A DNA stretch of 64,000 nt, taken from assembly GCF_021023085.1 (NCBI RefSeq), contig NZ_PGCK01000004.1, forward strand, positions 186,001 to 250,000. Direction: 5' to 3'. The stretch comes from Methanooceanicella nereidis (GTDB taxonomy: Archaea; Halobacteriota; Methanocellia; Methanocellales; Methanocellaceae). Each line of letters begins with the position of its first letter. Position 1 is the stretch's first letter. The notes under the pieces were generated by a model. The model searched no databases, was not told the origin of the DNA, and saw nothing but the letters and a program-made list of their open reading frames with translations. The translations under genes were made by a program, and so were the position numbers. Below are positions 15,540 to 24,429 of the stretch, in pieces.

Positions 15540-16835
15540 TTACTTAACCTCATATCCCAGGCCCCATATCGTATCGAGCACGTTCTTGAGAGTCTTTTCG
15601 CTGTCATCCGAATAGACCTCTAGAGTAAAACGGTATATATCGGGAGTGTCGGTAGCCTCGCTCTTTTCGTCCCTGACCTCCGCGACGCCGTCTATACGTT
15701 TAAGCACCCACTTTAGCATCTTAGCATTAGCACCCCGTGCCAGTTTCACGGTAACGTACCGGCTTATCCTGGGGGCTGTCTTCGCTTTGGCATCTTTTAG
15801 TTCTTCTCCGCTCAACAGAGTCACTTCATCGTAGCTCAGGTCCAGCAGCCTTGACGGCGTGTCAAGCACGAATCGATCTCCGGAGGCTTCTTTTATGATG
15901 CCGTACACAGGGGCTTTTTCCCCTTCAATGGCGAATGCCTGTTCCGTGCCGACGCTATTTCTGATGAATCGCTCTTCTTCGCGCGATCTCTCAATGATGC
16001 GCTGGGTCCTTTTCCTGGCGACTGCGGTATCGCCGTAGTGTTTAGTAGCCGACTCCAGCGTACGGACGAACTCGTCGATGTCCCCTTTCATGATGTCTGA
16101 TTCCAGCTCGGAGCAGGCTATGATGAACTCGCTCCTCGCCTGCACTACGTCCTTGCCCGACTGGATCAGAGCGTACATTCTCGGGTCCTGTGAAAGAACT
16201 CTTCCCGTAAAGTCCTTTGTTATACGATATACAGGAGTGGCGAACCCGTCCAGCGTCTTCATGTTGATGCCGATCCGCTCATACGCCCTTCCGAGAGCTA
16301 TGTACACGAAATGTGTGAGGCCCTGGACGATAGCCATTTTCTGGTCATGGTCATCGGCCGTAGTCACCTCAATGTTCGCTCCGGCCTTCTCGAACGTATC
16401 GTGAATTATCGGGAACCATTTTTTACATCGCTCGGAAGGCACAAGCACTATTGTGTATCCGGTCATGTCGTCTATCTCGGGACCGAATAGCGGATGTGCC
16501 CCCAGAACTTCGACCTCGGGGGAAGTATGGCCGGTCATGGACTCCATCGGCTCTTTTTTTAACGATGAGAGATCCATCAGGAGTGAGCCTGGCTTCATAA
16601 AAGGCGCTATATCTGCCGAAATGCTATCGATGGTATCTATGGGCACTGAAAGCACGACAATATCAAAATCGCCGGCTTTCATCCCCGAAGAAACGCCTAC
16701 GCCGAGAGACTTTGCTACATCGGCCACATCACGTCTCGAGCTGATCGAGACGTCAAAATCCATCCTTTTAAAGAGTTTCGCGCACCATCGGCCCATGCCT
16801 CCGGCGCCCCCTATGATAAGCACTTTATAGGACAT
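15540..16835 (-). CDS. tyrA: Prephenate dehydrogenase
   Basis: TyrA oxidises and decarboxylates prephenate towards tyrosine with NAD(P). The N-terminal Rossmann motif is LIIGGAGGMGRW, followed by LSVPIDTI and LGAHPLFGPEIDDMTG, which holds the catalytic His. A helical dimer domain contains GLTHFVYIALGRAYERIG. The C-terminal 110 residues form an extra domain (RYVTVKLARGANAKMLKWVL) like that of other archaeal TyrA proteins and may be a regulatory ACT-like module. It is 431 residues and overlaps the 3' end of aroE by 11 bp, so the two genes form one operon. Confidence 0.9.
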   Translation of the reverse strand: MSYKVLIIGGAGGMGRWCAKLFKRMDFDVSISSRRDVADVAKSLGVGVSSGMKAGDFDIVVLSVPIDTIDSISADIAPFMKPGSLLMDLSSLKKEPMESMTGHTSPEVEVLGAHPLFGPEIDDMTGYTIVLVPSERCKKWFPIIHDTFEKAGANIEVTTADDHDQKMAIVQGLTHFVYIALGRAYERIGINMKTLDGFATPVYRITKDFTGRVLSQDPRMYALIQSGKDVVQARSEFIIACSELESDIMKGDIDEFVRTLESATKHYGDTAVARKRTQRIIERSREEERFIRNSVGTEQAFAIEGEKAPVYGIIKEASGDRFVLDTPSRLLDLSYDEVTLLSGEELKDAKAKTAPRISRYVTVKLARGANAKMLKWVLKRIDGVAEVRDEKSEATDTPDIYRFTLEVYSDDSEKTLKNVLDTIWGLGYEVK

Positions 16836-17637
16836 CCCTGACGCTCCTCTCCATCACGTCTACAGGCGGCCTGACGTCGTTCCATATCTCAAAAGACCTC
16901 GCGCCCTGGCGCACCAGCATCGTTATACCGTCTATTGTCTTCGCGCCGGCCATCCTTGCCTCCTTTAACAGCCGTGTCTCCAGTGGTTTGTATACAAGAT
17001 CGAAAACGACCTGCGAGCTATCGAGCATATCTGACGTAACGAGCGTGCCGTCGACGTCAGGATACATTCCTACGGAGGTCGTATTGATGATCACATCTGA
17101 AGCGCTGACGTCTGTGGGTATTTCTCCCAGCCCTTTTCCGGTGACGTTGCCGAACATGCTCATATGGGAAGCCAGCGCAAGGCTCTTATCTTCCGTGCGG
17201 TTTAAAACGGTCACGCGGGCCCCGCTTATCGCCATAATGTACACGATAGCTCTGGCCGCGCCGCCCGCGCCTAACACCAGAACATCCTTTCCCGAGACAT
17301 CTATGCCGTTGTCCTGCAGCGAATCAAGAGCCCCCGGGCCGTCCGTATTGAACGCCTTCATGCGCCTGAAATCTATCGTGTTGGCCGCGCCAATGTCCGA
17401 CGCCATCTTGCCGCCCTCGACTATTTTCAAAACCTCCTCCTTATGAGGTATGGTCACGTTCAGCCCGCCGAAGCCAAGATACCTGGCACCGACGATAGCC
17501 TCTCTCAGGTGCTCGCCTTTTACCTGGAACGCATGATAGGCGCAGTCCATCTCTAAATGATCAAATGCAGCGTTATGCATCACAGGCGATAGGCTGTGGG
17601 ATATGGGGTCGCCGATGACGCCAAAGACCTTTTTCAT
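16825..17637 (-). CDS. aroE: Shikimate dehydrogenase
   Basis: AroE reduces 3-dehydroshikimate to shikimate with NADPH. The substrate-domain start FGVIGDPISHSLSPVMHNAAF and GLNVTIPHKEEV with the catalytic Lys are intact, and LVLGAGGAARAIVYIMA plus VLNRTEDKS bind the cofactor. The length of 270 residues is standard. It lies upstream of tyrA with an 11-bp overlap. With shikimate kinase and chorismate mutase nearby, these four genes supply a part of the tyrosine/phenylalanine pathway; the remaining steps must be elsewhere. Confidence 0.94.
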   Translation of the reverse strand: MKKVFGVIGDPISHSLSPVMHNAAFDHLEMDCAYHAFQVKGEHLREAIVGARYLGFGGLNVTIPHKEEVLKIVEGGKMASDIGAANTIDFRRMKAFNTDGPGALDSLQDNGIDVSGKDVLVLGAGGAARAIVYIMAISGARVTVLNRTEDKSLALASHMSMFGNVTGKGLGEIPTDVSASDVIINTTSVGMYPDVDGTLVTSDMLDSSQVVFDLVYKPLETRLLKEARMAGAKTIDGITMLVRQGARSFEIWNDVRPPVDVMERSVRDVL

Positions 17638-17676
17638 CGTAATAAAAATTAGTTTTGAACTTGATATATTTAGCCA

Positions 17677-18246
17677 TCAGCCCGTCCTTTTAATTTTAAG
17701 GCTGTTGACGATATTCTCGAATACTTTGTCCGGCGCAGGGTTCCCGTCCACAACTTTCCAGTCGTCGACTATCATCATCGCCCTTGACCGTACCTTCTCC
17801 ATGTGAGGCAAAGTCTCGAACATCTCTAACTCGCCTCCGCGGCTGTGCACCCTCCTTAACGCCTCTTCCGGCGACACGTCAAGGAAGAACATCTCTTCTG
17901 AATGCGGAAGTATCGTCTTCACAATCTTGTAGACAGGCCTTATTATCGCCTTCGGCAGGTATGCGCACGCCATCGTATACCTGACAAAGATAACGGTGCG
18001 GTCCCCCCTGCAGTAAAGCAGGATAGACCTTATGACATCAAAGCCGTAAAAGAGCGTCGCAAGCATGCGGTCAAATTTGCCGCCCCTGGTCAGGGATTTC
18101 TTGGAAAACTTCCCGAAAAAGTTGTCCTGTGACGGGTGTATCCTCAGGACGACTTCGCTTCCGTTATTGGAGAGATGATCTTTGAGGCGGTATGCCTGTG
18201 TATCTTTCCCCGAACCGTCAAGACCGTCTATAACTATGAACCTCAT
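17677..18246 (-). CDS. Thymidylate kinase-like P-loop kinase
   Basis: The 189-residue protein begins with the P-loop FIVIDGLDGSGKDTQAYRL typical of thymidylate kinases. It continues with a DR-region equivalent near RTVIFVRYTMAC and a strand EMFFLDVSPEEALRRVHSRGG. In canonical TMK the DRY motif reads D-R-[YWF]; here VRYT takes its place, so substrate choice may differ. It may phosphorylate dTMP or another nucleotide or small molecule. It lies 13 bp after the dolichol-kinase-like gene on the same strand and could share its transcript. Confidence 0.75.
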   Translation of the reverse strand: MRFIVIDGLDGSGKDTQAYRLKDHLSNNGSEVVLRIHPSQDNFFGKFSKKSLTRGGKFDRMLATLFYGFDVIRSILLYCRGDRTVIFVRYTMACAYLPKAIIRPVYKIVKTILPHSEEMFFLDVSPEEALRRVHSRGGELEMFETLPHMEKVRSRAMMIVDDWKVVDGNPAPDKVFENIVNSLKIKRTG

Positions 18247-18259
18247 GACCTCACCAGAA

Positions 18260-18994
18260 CTAAAGAACGAAATAGAACAATGCTGCGGCGCTGAACGGTA
18301 TCGCGAGATTGTCCAGGCCTTTGGGCGCTATTGCCTCTACAAAGGTTATTACGACTCCCACCAGGCACGCTTTCCATACGGCATCTGCCGCCGGAATGCC
18401 GTAGAATATCATGCCTGCCATGACGGCCAGCGCGGTGCCGGCGAACACGGCCATCGAGCCTTCTATACTTTTCTTGTCTATGATCTTATACTTGTGTTTG
18501 CCGTATTTTCTTCCGATGACCGCGCCGAGGCCGTCGCCGTATGCTAAAGGCAGCATGCCCACTGCCACTACGACAGGATCGTTGAAGAAAAGGAATGCGA
18601 GTATGGTATAGGACAGGCAATAGTACACGAGGCCGAACTCATTGCCGGCATCCGACGCCGATATCAGCGAGAGCTTGGTTATGATTTTACGGTAGGTCTT
18701 TTGAAAGAGCCTCCCGTTACTCGTGTTCAGCGTGAGCTTGCTCAAGAAGTATAGCTGCATGCGCTGCGTTATCAATAGAGAGAATAATACGAAAGACCCT
18801 GCGAGAAGCACCCCGGCCCACAAGTGGTCGAAAATCCACAGGACGAAGACAATGTTGCCCATGCTTATGTGAAGTATCTTACGGCCTACCGCCTTGTCGC
18901 CCTTCCATAATTTTTCAACTATGAGGAAAACGATGACTATGTAAGCATATATTGCGATGGTGGCCCCGATGTCGTTCAACGATAATCCCAGCAT
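18260..18994 (-). CDS. Dolichol kinase/phytol kinase-like membrane CTP transferase
   Basis: The 244-residue protein has about six to seven hydrophobic segments and the SEC59/VTE5 signature. That is KILHISMGNIVFVLW near the N-terminus, and GDGLGAVIGRKYGKHKY followed by KSIEGSMAVFAGT for CTP binding. Such enzymes phosphorylate polyprenols or phytol-like lipids, or make CDP-linked lipids. In archaea a role in isoprenoid lipid or glycan-carrier metabolism is likely. It lies between a DUF362 ferredoxin and a nucleotide kinase on the same strand with very short gaps. Confidence 0.8.
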   Translation of the reverse strand: MLGLSLNDIGATIAIYAYIVIVFLIVEKLWKGDKAVGRKILHISMGNIVFVLWIFDHLWAGVLLAGSFVLFSLLITQRMQLYFLSKLTLNTSNGRLFQKTYRKIITKLSLISASDAGNEFGLVYYCLSYTILAFLFFNDPVVVAVGMLPLAYGDGLGAVIGRKYGKHKYKIIDKKSIEGSMAVFAGTALAVMAGMIFYGIPAADAVWKACLVGVVITFVEAIAPKGLDNLAIPFSAAALFYFVL

Positions 18995-19000
18995 GATACG

Positions 19001-20152
19001 TCACTTCCTTATGATAGCGAGCGCACCACCCGGGCATATCTCGACACATATGAAACACTTAATGCAATTATCGCCGAATACAGGACGATCACCGTCAAGA
19101 GCTATGTTTTTCGCGGGACAGGCGTTCACGCAAAGCCCGCATTTTTTACACTCGCCCGCGACTATGATATCCGACGGGCCGGCATTTTCCATCTCCCTGC
19201 GCGCTTCTTTCAGCGAGACGACCTCTTTTCCGTATATGCGCTTTGCGAGCGGATGCGCCACGCTGTTCAAGGACTCGCTGGTCCACATATCGGCCATGTA
19301 TGGCAGAAGCTTGCCTATAAGTGACTTTTTGATCTTAAGGTTAGACCCTCTGGCGTTACCCACCATCTTGATGTCGCTATCGCCGAGCCCTCTCTCAAAA
19401 GCGATACGGACCATCTCTATGTCGTTCGGGTTTATCCTGACCACGCCTGCTGCGATAGAGTCAAGTGCCACGGCATCCCTGCTCACCATCACGACGTTCG
19501 GGTTTGACACGGATTCGGCCTCGGTGGGGCCGTAGTATGGCCCTGAAGGCCTGACGGACTGGGCGATATATGTCGCGTCCATTATATTGAGCACGATCTT
19601 TGGCTTCAGGAACTCATAAAGGTCCACTAGAGGCTCGTCAAGCCCGAGCACATGCACCCTCGGCCTGACATTTGGCTCGACAAGCCCGAAAAGGTTTTTC
19701 ATGCTGCCCGATATGTGGGTAAAAAAGTGATGTTTTAGCACGGGGACGTTAATAATGGCATCCGCCTGTATGGCAGGACGCGCAAGGCTGGTCTTTTTCA
19801 GGACTTTAGCGTTAGGTAGCTTGATCTCTACGTGGTCGTCGCTCCAGTCCAGTAACTCTCCGCCGGCATCCTCTATGGCCCTTATCCCGGTAGCATCAAA
19901 GACCTTTTTCGGGTCCCATCCCAGGATTGGGAGGTCGCCTACTACCGGCTTCGCTCCCTGGTCTGCGACGATCTTGACTATCGCTTTTACGACCTCGACG
20001 TTCGTGACAAGGCCGCTCCCGGACGGCTTTGCGCAGCTAAGGTTGGGTTTTATAAGGACAGTGCCCTTTACATCAATGCCGCCCACTAGCTCGACCGCAT
20101 CCTTTACAGCCTTGGACGTGTCGCTGTCCTTTACCAGAGATACAAGTGTCAT
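19001..20152 (-). CDS. DUF362 protein with two C-terminal 4Fe-4S clusters
   Basis: The 383-residue cytosolic protein has an N-terminal DUF362 domain (VLIKPNLSCAKPSGSG, INVPVLKHHFFTHISGSMKN) and a C-terminal ferredoxin part with CKKCGLCVNACP and CIKCFICVEICP. DUF362 proteins are of unknown enzymology and often accompany electron-transfer or cofactor genes. The two clusters suggest electron delivery to whatever the DUF362 domain binds. The gene starts with ATG at 20152 and lies 6 bp before the dolichol-kinase-like gene. A second, exported DUF362 protein is encoded near 44 kb. Confidence 0.85.
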   Translation of the reverse strand: MTLVSLVKDSDTSKAVKDAVELVGGIDVKGTVLIKPNLSCAKPSGSGLVTNVEVVKAIVKIVADQGAKPVVGDLPILGWDPKKVFDATGIRAIEDAGGELLDWSDDHVEIKLPNAKVLKKTSLARPAIQADAIINVPVLKHHFFTHISGSMKNLFGLVEPNVRPRVHVLGLDEPLVDLYEFLKPKIVLNIMDATYIAQSVRPSGPYYGPTEAESVSNPNVVMVSRDAVALDSIAAGVVRINPNDIEMVRIAFERGLGDSDIKMVGNARGSNLKIKKSLIGKLLPYMADMWTSESLNSVAHPLAKRIYGKEVVSLKEARREMENAGPSDIIVAGECKKCGLCVNACPAKNIALDGDRPVFGDNCIKCFICVEICPGGALAIIRK

Positions 20153-20362
20153 TCAAAATACCTGTTTTTAGGCTTCGCTGACTATTCAAGTTAATTTAAA
20201 GGCGTAGAGAGTTTATTTAGTCTTCGGTTATGATAAAATCATAAAAGGGCTTAATTGATGATTCATTTTTATATAATAAGCATTAAAAAAGACAAAACAA
20301 GCAAAATAAAGCAAAGAGATCCAAAAAAGACCATCCAGAAAATAAAATTATTACAAAATAAA

Positions 20363-20383
20363 GGTCTTAATAAAGAAAAGACC
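20363..20383 (-). terminator. Terminator of the DUF7123 gene
   Basis: Read on the minus strand, GGTCTT and AAGACC form a 6-bp stem around a 9-nt loop, followed by a T-rich run. It lies about 10 bp after the DUF7123 stop codon. The A-rich spacer towards the DUF362 gene holds nothing else I can recognise. Confidence 0.5.
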
Positions 20384-20391
20384 AAAAACAG

Positions 20392-20643
20392 TTATGCTGA
20401 CTGTGCTTCGACACGCCAGGTGGTGCTCTTTGAATAGCTCCACTTCTCGATCTTCAGGTCCTGGCACTCATCGGAAAGGATCTTCATGTTCGTGCCCACT
20501 TCTTTCGGGCTCATTCCCAGGTCCCTCGCGATATACTTGGACTTGAAGAACTGTTTGCCTTCCTTGATACCGTTTTTCAGGTATTCGATTATAACTTCCT
20601 GGCTGTGGTTATACTTTTCCTGAAGTTGTAGTTTCTTTAACAT
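20392..20643 (-). CDS. DUF7123-type small winged-helix protein
   Basis: This 83-residue protein matches the small euryarchaeal DUF7123 pattern: helix (QEVIIEYLKNGI), then FFKSKYIARDLGMSPKEVGTNMKIL, a helix-turn-helix with AKEVGTN-like wording, and a beta wing IEKWSYSKSTTWRV. The family is conserved in halophiles and methanogens, and its role is unknown, perhaps as a DNA-binding regulator. It is a single-gene unit with a terminator hairpin. The promoter region upstream is AT-rich. Confidence 0.8.
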   Translation of the reverse strand: MLKKLQLQEKYNHSQEVIIEYLKNGIKEGKQFFKSKYIARDLGMSPKEVGTNMKILSDECQDLKIEKWSYSKSTTWRVEAQSA

Positions 20644-20836
20644 AGTGTTGTTTCATTCCCCTCTTTAGAACATATTATATTCCACTAAGTATATATAACC
20701 TTCGATTCTCAGAGAAATTTTTTGACTTTATGTTTGAATTTTTTTAATTATCGTTACTCGCGTTATATATATTACAGGGATTATTTTAAATGTGCTTGCT
20801 GCAAAAACTTTTTAGCCGCAAAAGTATAAATTATTA

Positions 20837-21808
20837 ATGATTTGGATGAAGGTCGACGACTCAAAAAAGGGTAAGACCCCTATAAAAACTCCGGAGGGTA
20901 AAAAAGACCCTGGGAAAAACGGAGGATTATTTTCGAAGCTTAAATTCCCAGAGCTTCCGGTCAAACAGGCCATAACCATCCCGCTAGTGGTATTATTATT
21001 CGCGATATTGATTGTAGGATATACCCAGCTCACTGAATCCGCGCCAGTACATCTGGGCCTGGATTTCAAAGGCGGCTCTATGGTCACGATACATACGGAT
21101 AAGACAGACCAGCAATTGCAGGAGGAGTTCTCAAATTATCCGATAAAGCTCATCGCTCAGGGCTCGGGAGGTGAGAAGACGCTCAGGTTCAGCACCATGG
21201 ACGATCGAAAGCAGGAAGAGCTTGCAGAGTACGTAAACAAGAACTATGAAGGTGCGATGATCGAGTATACGGGAAGCGTCTTCAGCCAGGCCAACCAGAG
21301 CCAGGCAGTTATAGCGATACTTGTGGCATTTCTCGGAATGGCAATAACGGTATTCATCATATTCAGGAATTTTGTGCCATCCGTGGCCGTGGTCCTGTCA
21401 GCGTTCTCTGACATCATGATCGCTGCTGCGCTGATGAACATTTTCGGCATTGAGCTTACGTTCGGCACATTCGCCGCGCTGTTAATGCTTATAGGTTACT
21501 CCGTGGACACGGACATACTTCTTACTACGAAAATACTGGGCGAGAGAAAATATATCGATAAGAAGATAGCATCATGCAGGGCTACCGGTCTGACCATGAC
21601 ATTTTCAGCCATCGCGGCTTTCCTGATGCTGTACATAGTCTCAAAGTACTCTTTCGTGGTAGGGCTGTCGCCGATACCCGTGCTGTCCAGCATTGCCATT
21701 GTGATGATGTTCGGGCTGATAGCCGACATCATGAACACATGGTTCCTTAACACGGGTCTTTTAAGATGGTACATGGATACTCCGGAGGCGAAGGCAAAAT
21801 ATGGCTAA
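20837..21808 (+). CDS. secF: Protein translocase subunit SecF
   Basis: SecF works with SecD as the accessory that drives late steps of Sec-dependent export. A charged N-terminal tail precedes the first membrane helix (AITIPLVVLLFAILIVGYT), followed by the signature GLDFKGGSMVTI. Five more transmembrane segments include DIMIAAALMNIFG, and GYSVDTDILLTTKI is the conserved RND-type stretch. Archaeal secF precedes secD, as here, and the two genes overlap by 8 bp. The size of 323 residues is usual. Its start could also be the ATG three codons downstream. Confidence 0.95.
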   Translation: MIWMKVDDSKKGKTPIKTPEGKKDPGKNGGLFSKLKFPELPVKQAITIPLVVLLFAILIVGYTQLTESAPVHLGLDFKGGSMVTIHTDKTDQQLQEEFSNYPIKLIAQGSGGEKTLRFSTMDDRKQEELAEYVNKNYEGAMIEYTGSVFSQANQSQAVIAILVAFLGMAITVFIIFRNFVPSVAVVLSAFSDIMIAAALMNIFGIELTFGTFAALLMLIGYSVDTDILLTTKILGERKYIDKKIASCRATGLTMTFSAIAAFLMLYIVSKYSFVVGLSPIPVLSSIAIVMMFGLIADIMNTWFLNTGLLRWYMDTPEAKAKYG

Positions 21809-23090
21809 CAAGAAAGAATCGGGCATGTGGTCCCGTATATTCACAGACTACAGGGTTATAGCCCTTATAATATGCCTCCTGGCGTCGGCGATATTCCTGG
21901 CTCCGGGCTTCACGAACGGGCAGTTCACTTCTAATCTCAAGTTCGGCCTTGACTTCGAGGGAGGTTCCTGGATCAAGCTAAAGCTGATCAGCAACGATAC
22001 TATCTCCGACGAGACCCTTGACCTCACAAAAGAGATAATGGGGAATAAGATCAACGCCTACGGCCTGAAGGACGTTCCTATCAATACAGTAAGGGACGAC
22101 CAGGGTAACGCGTACATGCTCATCGATTTCGCAGGCCTCTCGTACGACGAGGCAATGTCGATAGTGGGCACACCCGGACGTTTCGAGCTGAGGATACAGT
22201 CTCACGGCAACGAGACTGAGCACATCCTGTATGGCGATGACATCGCCGGAGTATCCCCTCCGACCTCGCAGGACGGCGGCCTCGGGCAGTGGGGAGTCTC
22301 ATTCAGGCTTTCCAAGGAAGGAGCGTTAAAGTTCCAGCAGGCGGCCGTAAAATATGACATCCTGGGAGATCCGGAAGGACATCAGGTGATCATGCTGCTG
22401 GACGACCGTGAGTTCCACAGGGCGCCCATATCGTCTGATCTGGCCCAGCACCTGTTGAAGGAGCCAGTGGATATCATGATAGCCTCCACGGGAACGGGTG
22501 AGGAAGGATACGCGCAGGGTAAAGAGGTGTACGTGCATATGAGCAGCGGCTCGTTGCCCGTGAACGTCCAGGTCATAAGCTCCGGACAGGTGCCTGCCGA
22601 GCAGGGAGAGATGTTCAAGACAGTTGTGATCATCGCCGCCATACTGGCACAGATCGCCATAGGCGCGATAATGTACTACAGGTACCAGGAGCCGAGGATA
22701 ATACTGCCGATGTTCCTGACCTCGCTGTTCGAGATATTCATATTGCTCGGAGTGGCCTCTTTCATTAACTGGGAGATAGACCTTCCATCGGTAGCGGGTA
22801 TAATAGCCGTTATCGGTACCGGCGTGGACCAGCTTATCATCATTACCGATGAAGTGATGACCACAGGCAAGAGCCCGACGACGAAAAAGATACTTCAGCG
22901 CATGTCTCAGGCGTTCAAGATCATAGTCTCGGCGGCGGCCACTATAGTGATCGCCATGATACCGCTCTGGTACATGGGATTCGGCTCACTGAAAGGCTTC
23001 GCCATAACTACGATATTAGGCGTTCTCATAGGCATCCTGATAACCAGGCCTGCGTACGGTCGCATAATAAGCGAGATATTGAACAGGTAG
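21801..23090 (+). CDS. secD: Protein translocase subunit SecD
   Basis: SecD partners SecF in the membrane. The N-terminal helix (VIALIICLLASAIFLA) precedes GLDFEGGSWIKLKL, then a large P1-like outer domain and six membrane segments that include GTGVDQLIIITDEV. Archaeal SecD is shorter in the periplasmic-equivalent region than bacterial SecD, and 429 residues fits. The start codon lies inside secF's end (ATGGCTAA). A terminator hairpin follows the stop codon immediately. Confidence 0.95.
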   Translation: MANKKESGMWSRIFTDYRVIALIICLLASAIFLAPGFTNGQFTSNLKFGLDFEGGSWIKLKLISNDTISDETLDLTKEIMGNKINAYGLKDVPINTVRDDQGNAYMLIDFAGLSYDEAMSIVGTPGRFELRIQSHGNETEHILYGDDIAGVSPPTSQDGGLGQWGVSFRLSKEGALKFQQAAVKYDILGDPEGHQVIMLLDDREFHRAPISSDLAQHLLKEPVDIMIASTGTGEEGYAQGKEVYVHMSSGSLPVNVQVISSGQVPAEQGEMFKTVVIIAAILAQIAIGAIMYYRYQEPRIILPMFLTSLFEIFILLGVASFINWEIDLPSVAGIIAVIGTGVDQLIIITDEVMTTGKSPTTKKILQRMSQAFKIIVSAAATIVIAMIPLWYMGFGSLKGFAITTILGVLIGILITRPAYGRIISEILNR

Positions 23091-23101
23091 GGTGATCCCT
23101 A
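23088..23101 (+). terminator. Terminator of secFD
   Basis: TAGGG and CCCTA form a short hairpin starting at the secD stop codon, followed by CTTTTTTC and further T-runs. This fits an intrinsic terminator. Confidence 0.6.
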
Positions 23102-23332
23102 CTTTTTTCAATTTTTATTTTAGAGTATATCTGTTCTGACGTATTAATTGATGATCGCCTTTTGACCAAAATAGTATTATAGAAAATGTTATCTAGTAAT
23201 AACAAAATGTTAAAAATAAATAACATATTGTTATAAATAAATAATATAGGTTCCCGGGCCATCCATTGTCATTAAGTTTTGACCAATTGCAAAGTTATAT
23301 ATAGTATGTAAAATTAATGTACCTATGATGCA

Positions 23333-23342
23333 TATGTACATA
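23333..23342. promoter_or_regulatory. Putative PadR operator
   Basis: TATGTACATA is a 10-bp palindrome upstream of the padR start, with related ATGTAC at 23317-23322 and GTATATG at 23347-23353. PadR proteins commonly bind ATGT-ACAT-type repeats in their own promoters, so autoregulation is likely. The remaining spacer after secD is AT-rich with no gene. Confidence 0.5.
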
Positions 23343-23374
23343 TACAGTATATGTGTATAAAATTTCGAGGTATC

Positions 23375-23734
23375 ATGCGGGAAGACATCGATAAGTGGCT
23401 AAAAGAGCTAAAGAAAGGGAGCACGAAACTCTCATTGCTGGCTCTCCTGAGAACGGGGGACAGGTACGGCTACGAGCTGATATCAGAGCTTGAGAAGCGT
23501 ACAAGCGGCGTCATAGTGCTGAAAGAGAGTAACGCATACCCCGCGCTTCATTCAATGGAAAGCGATGGCCTGGTAAACAGTTACTGGAAGGAGACCGAAG
23601 AAGGGCTCCCCCCCAGGAAATACTATAAGATAACCCCGAAGGGAGAAGAGCTTCTTCAAGAGATGATAAAGGAGTGGAAAAAGTACGTTCTCGCAATGAA
23701 CAAGGTATGGGGGCTTGAAGATGGAAATAAGTGA
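23375..23734 (+). CDS. PadR-family transcriptional regulator
   Basis: The 119-residue winged-helix protein has the PadR pattern: LSLLALLRTGDRYGYELISELEKRT, then a recognition region (NAYPALHSMESDGLV) and the wing (PPRKYYKITPKGEELL). PadR proteins sense small molecules or envelope stress and repress linked membrane genes. GAGGT precedes the ATG at 23375, so an upstream in-frame start is rejected. It overlaps the next gene by 14 bp, and it heads an ABC-transporter cluster that it probably controls. Confidence 0.9.
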   Translation: MREDIDKWLKELKKGSTKLSLLALLRTGDRYGYELISELEKRTSGVIVLKESNAYPALHSMESDGLVNSYWKETEEGLPPRKYYKITPKGEELLQEMIKEWKKYVLAMNKVWGLEDGNK

Positions 23735-24413
23735 TGATACGCGAAGGCTGCTGGAAAAACGTGTTTCCAAGATAGTGAATAATATCGATGTCCATGAAAA
23801 CGATAAGAAGGAGATACAAAAAGAGCTCTTATCTCACTTTTACGATGCCTCCGCAGGAAGAGCCGAATCCAGAGGTTCGAACAGGATCGAGCGGGAGGAT
23901 GTTGAAGCCGTTTTCGCCGAGTCCGAAGACCCGGATGAAGTCGCCTCCGAATACATGAAAAGCTACGTCGACGCTTTCAAAAGGGCCGGGTTCGGATCAA
24001 GGACTGTAGCATATATAATCGACGTGATCATCTACGGCATATGCCTCGCGGCCCTCATCATACCTATCGTGATGATGTCATGGTTCGTCAGGGGTTATAG
24101 CCCTGCGCTGGAGACTTTCTTCAACTATGTACAGGGCATAGGTGCGCTGACGTTCAGTATCGTGTACTTCATGGTCATAGAAGGCAGCTTCGGCACCACG
24201 CCTGGCAAGTATTTCATGAACCTGAGGGTACTCAGAGAGGATGGCACGAAGATAGGCTATAAAGAGTCCATCCTCAGGAACATACCAAAGATCATCAATG
24301 GCTTGCTCGTGATCGACGCGATCCTCCTGTTAGTCCTGTTCGGGAAAGAAAAACAGAGAGGGTTCGATAAAGTCGCAGGCACGATAGTGATCCATACGAA
24401 TAAAAAACAATGA
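23721..24413 (+). CDS. HAAS/DUF1700-like plus RDD-family membrane protein
   Basis: The protein starts with a helical segment (about residues 1-80) of the type found beside PadR genes (HAAS/DUF1700), rich in charged helices. The second half is an RDD domain with three hydrophobic segments. It carries the GFGSRTVAYIIDVIIYGI, GTTPGKYFMNLRVLREDG and DAILLLVLF motifs with the conserved Arg and Asp residues. Such PadR-HAAS pairs are proposed to transmit membrane signals. The ATG at 23721 is preferred to a TTG at 23715. It overlaps padR and precedes the ABC ATPase by 16 bp. Confidence 0.75.
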   Translation: MEISDDTRRLLEKRVSKIVNNIDVHENDKKEIQKELLSHFYDASAGRAESRGSNRIEREDVEAVFAESEDPDEVASEYMKSYVDAFKRAGFGSRTVAYIIDVIIYGICLAALIIPIVMMSWFVRGYSPALETFFNYVQGIGALTFSIVYFMVIEGSFGTTPGKYFMNLRVLREDGTKIGYKESILRNIPKIINGLLVIDAILLLVLFGKEKQRGFDKVAGTIVIHTNKKQ

Positions 24414-24429
24414 ATGGAGATCATCAAAG

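Noticed and set aside
19001-20152. Assigning a specific reaction to the DUF362 ferredoxin
   Set aside because: The family has no proven general reaction and the neighbours do not agree on a pathway.
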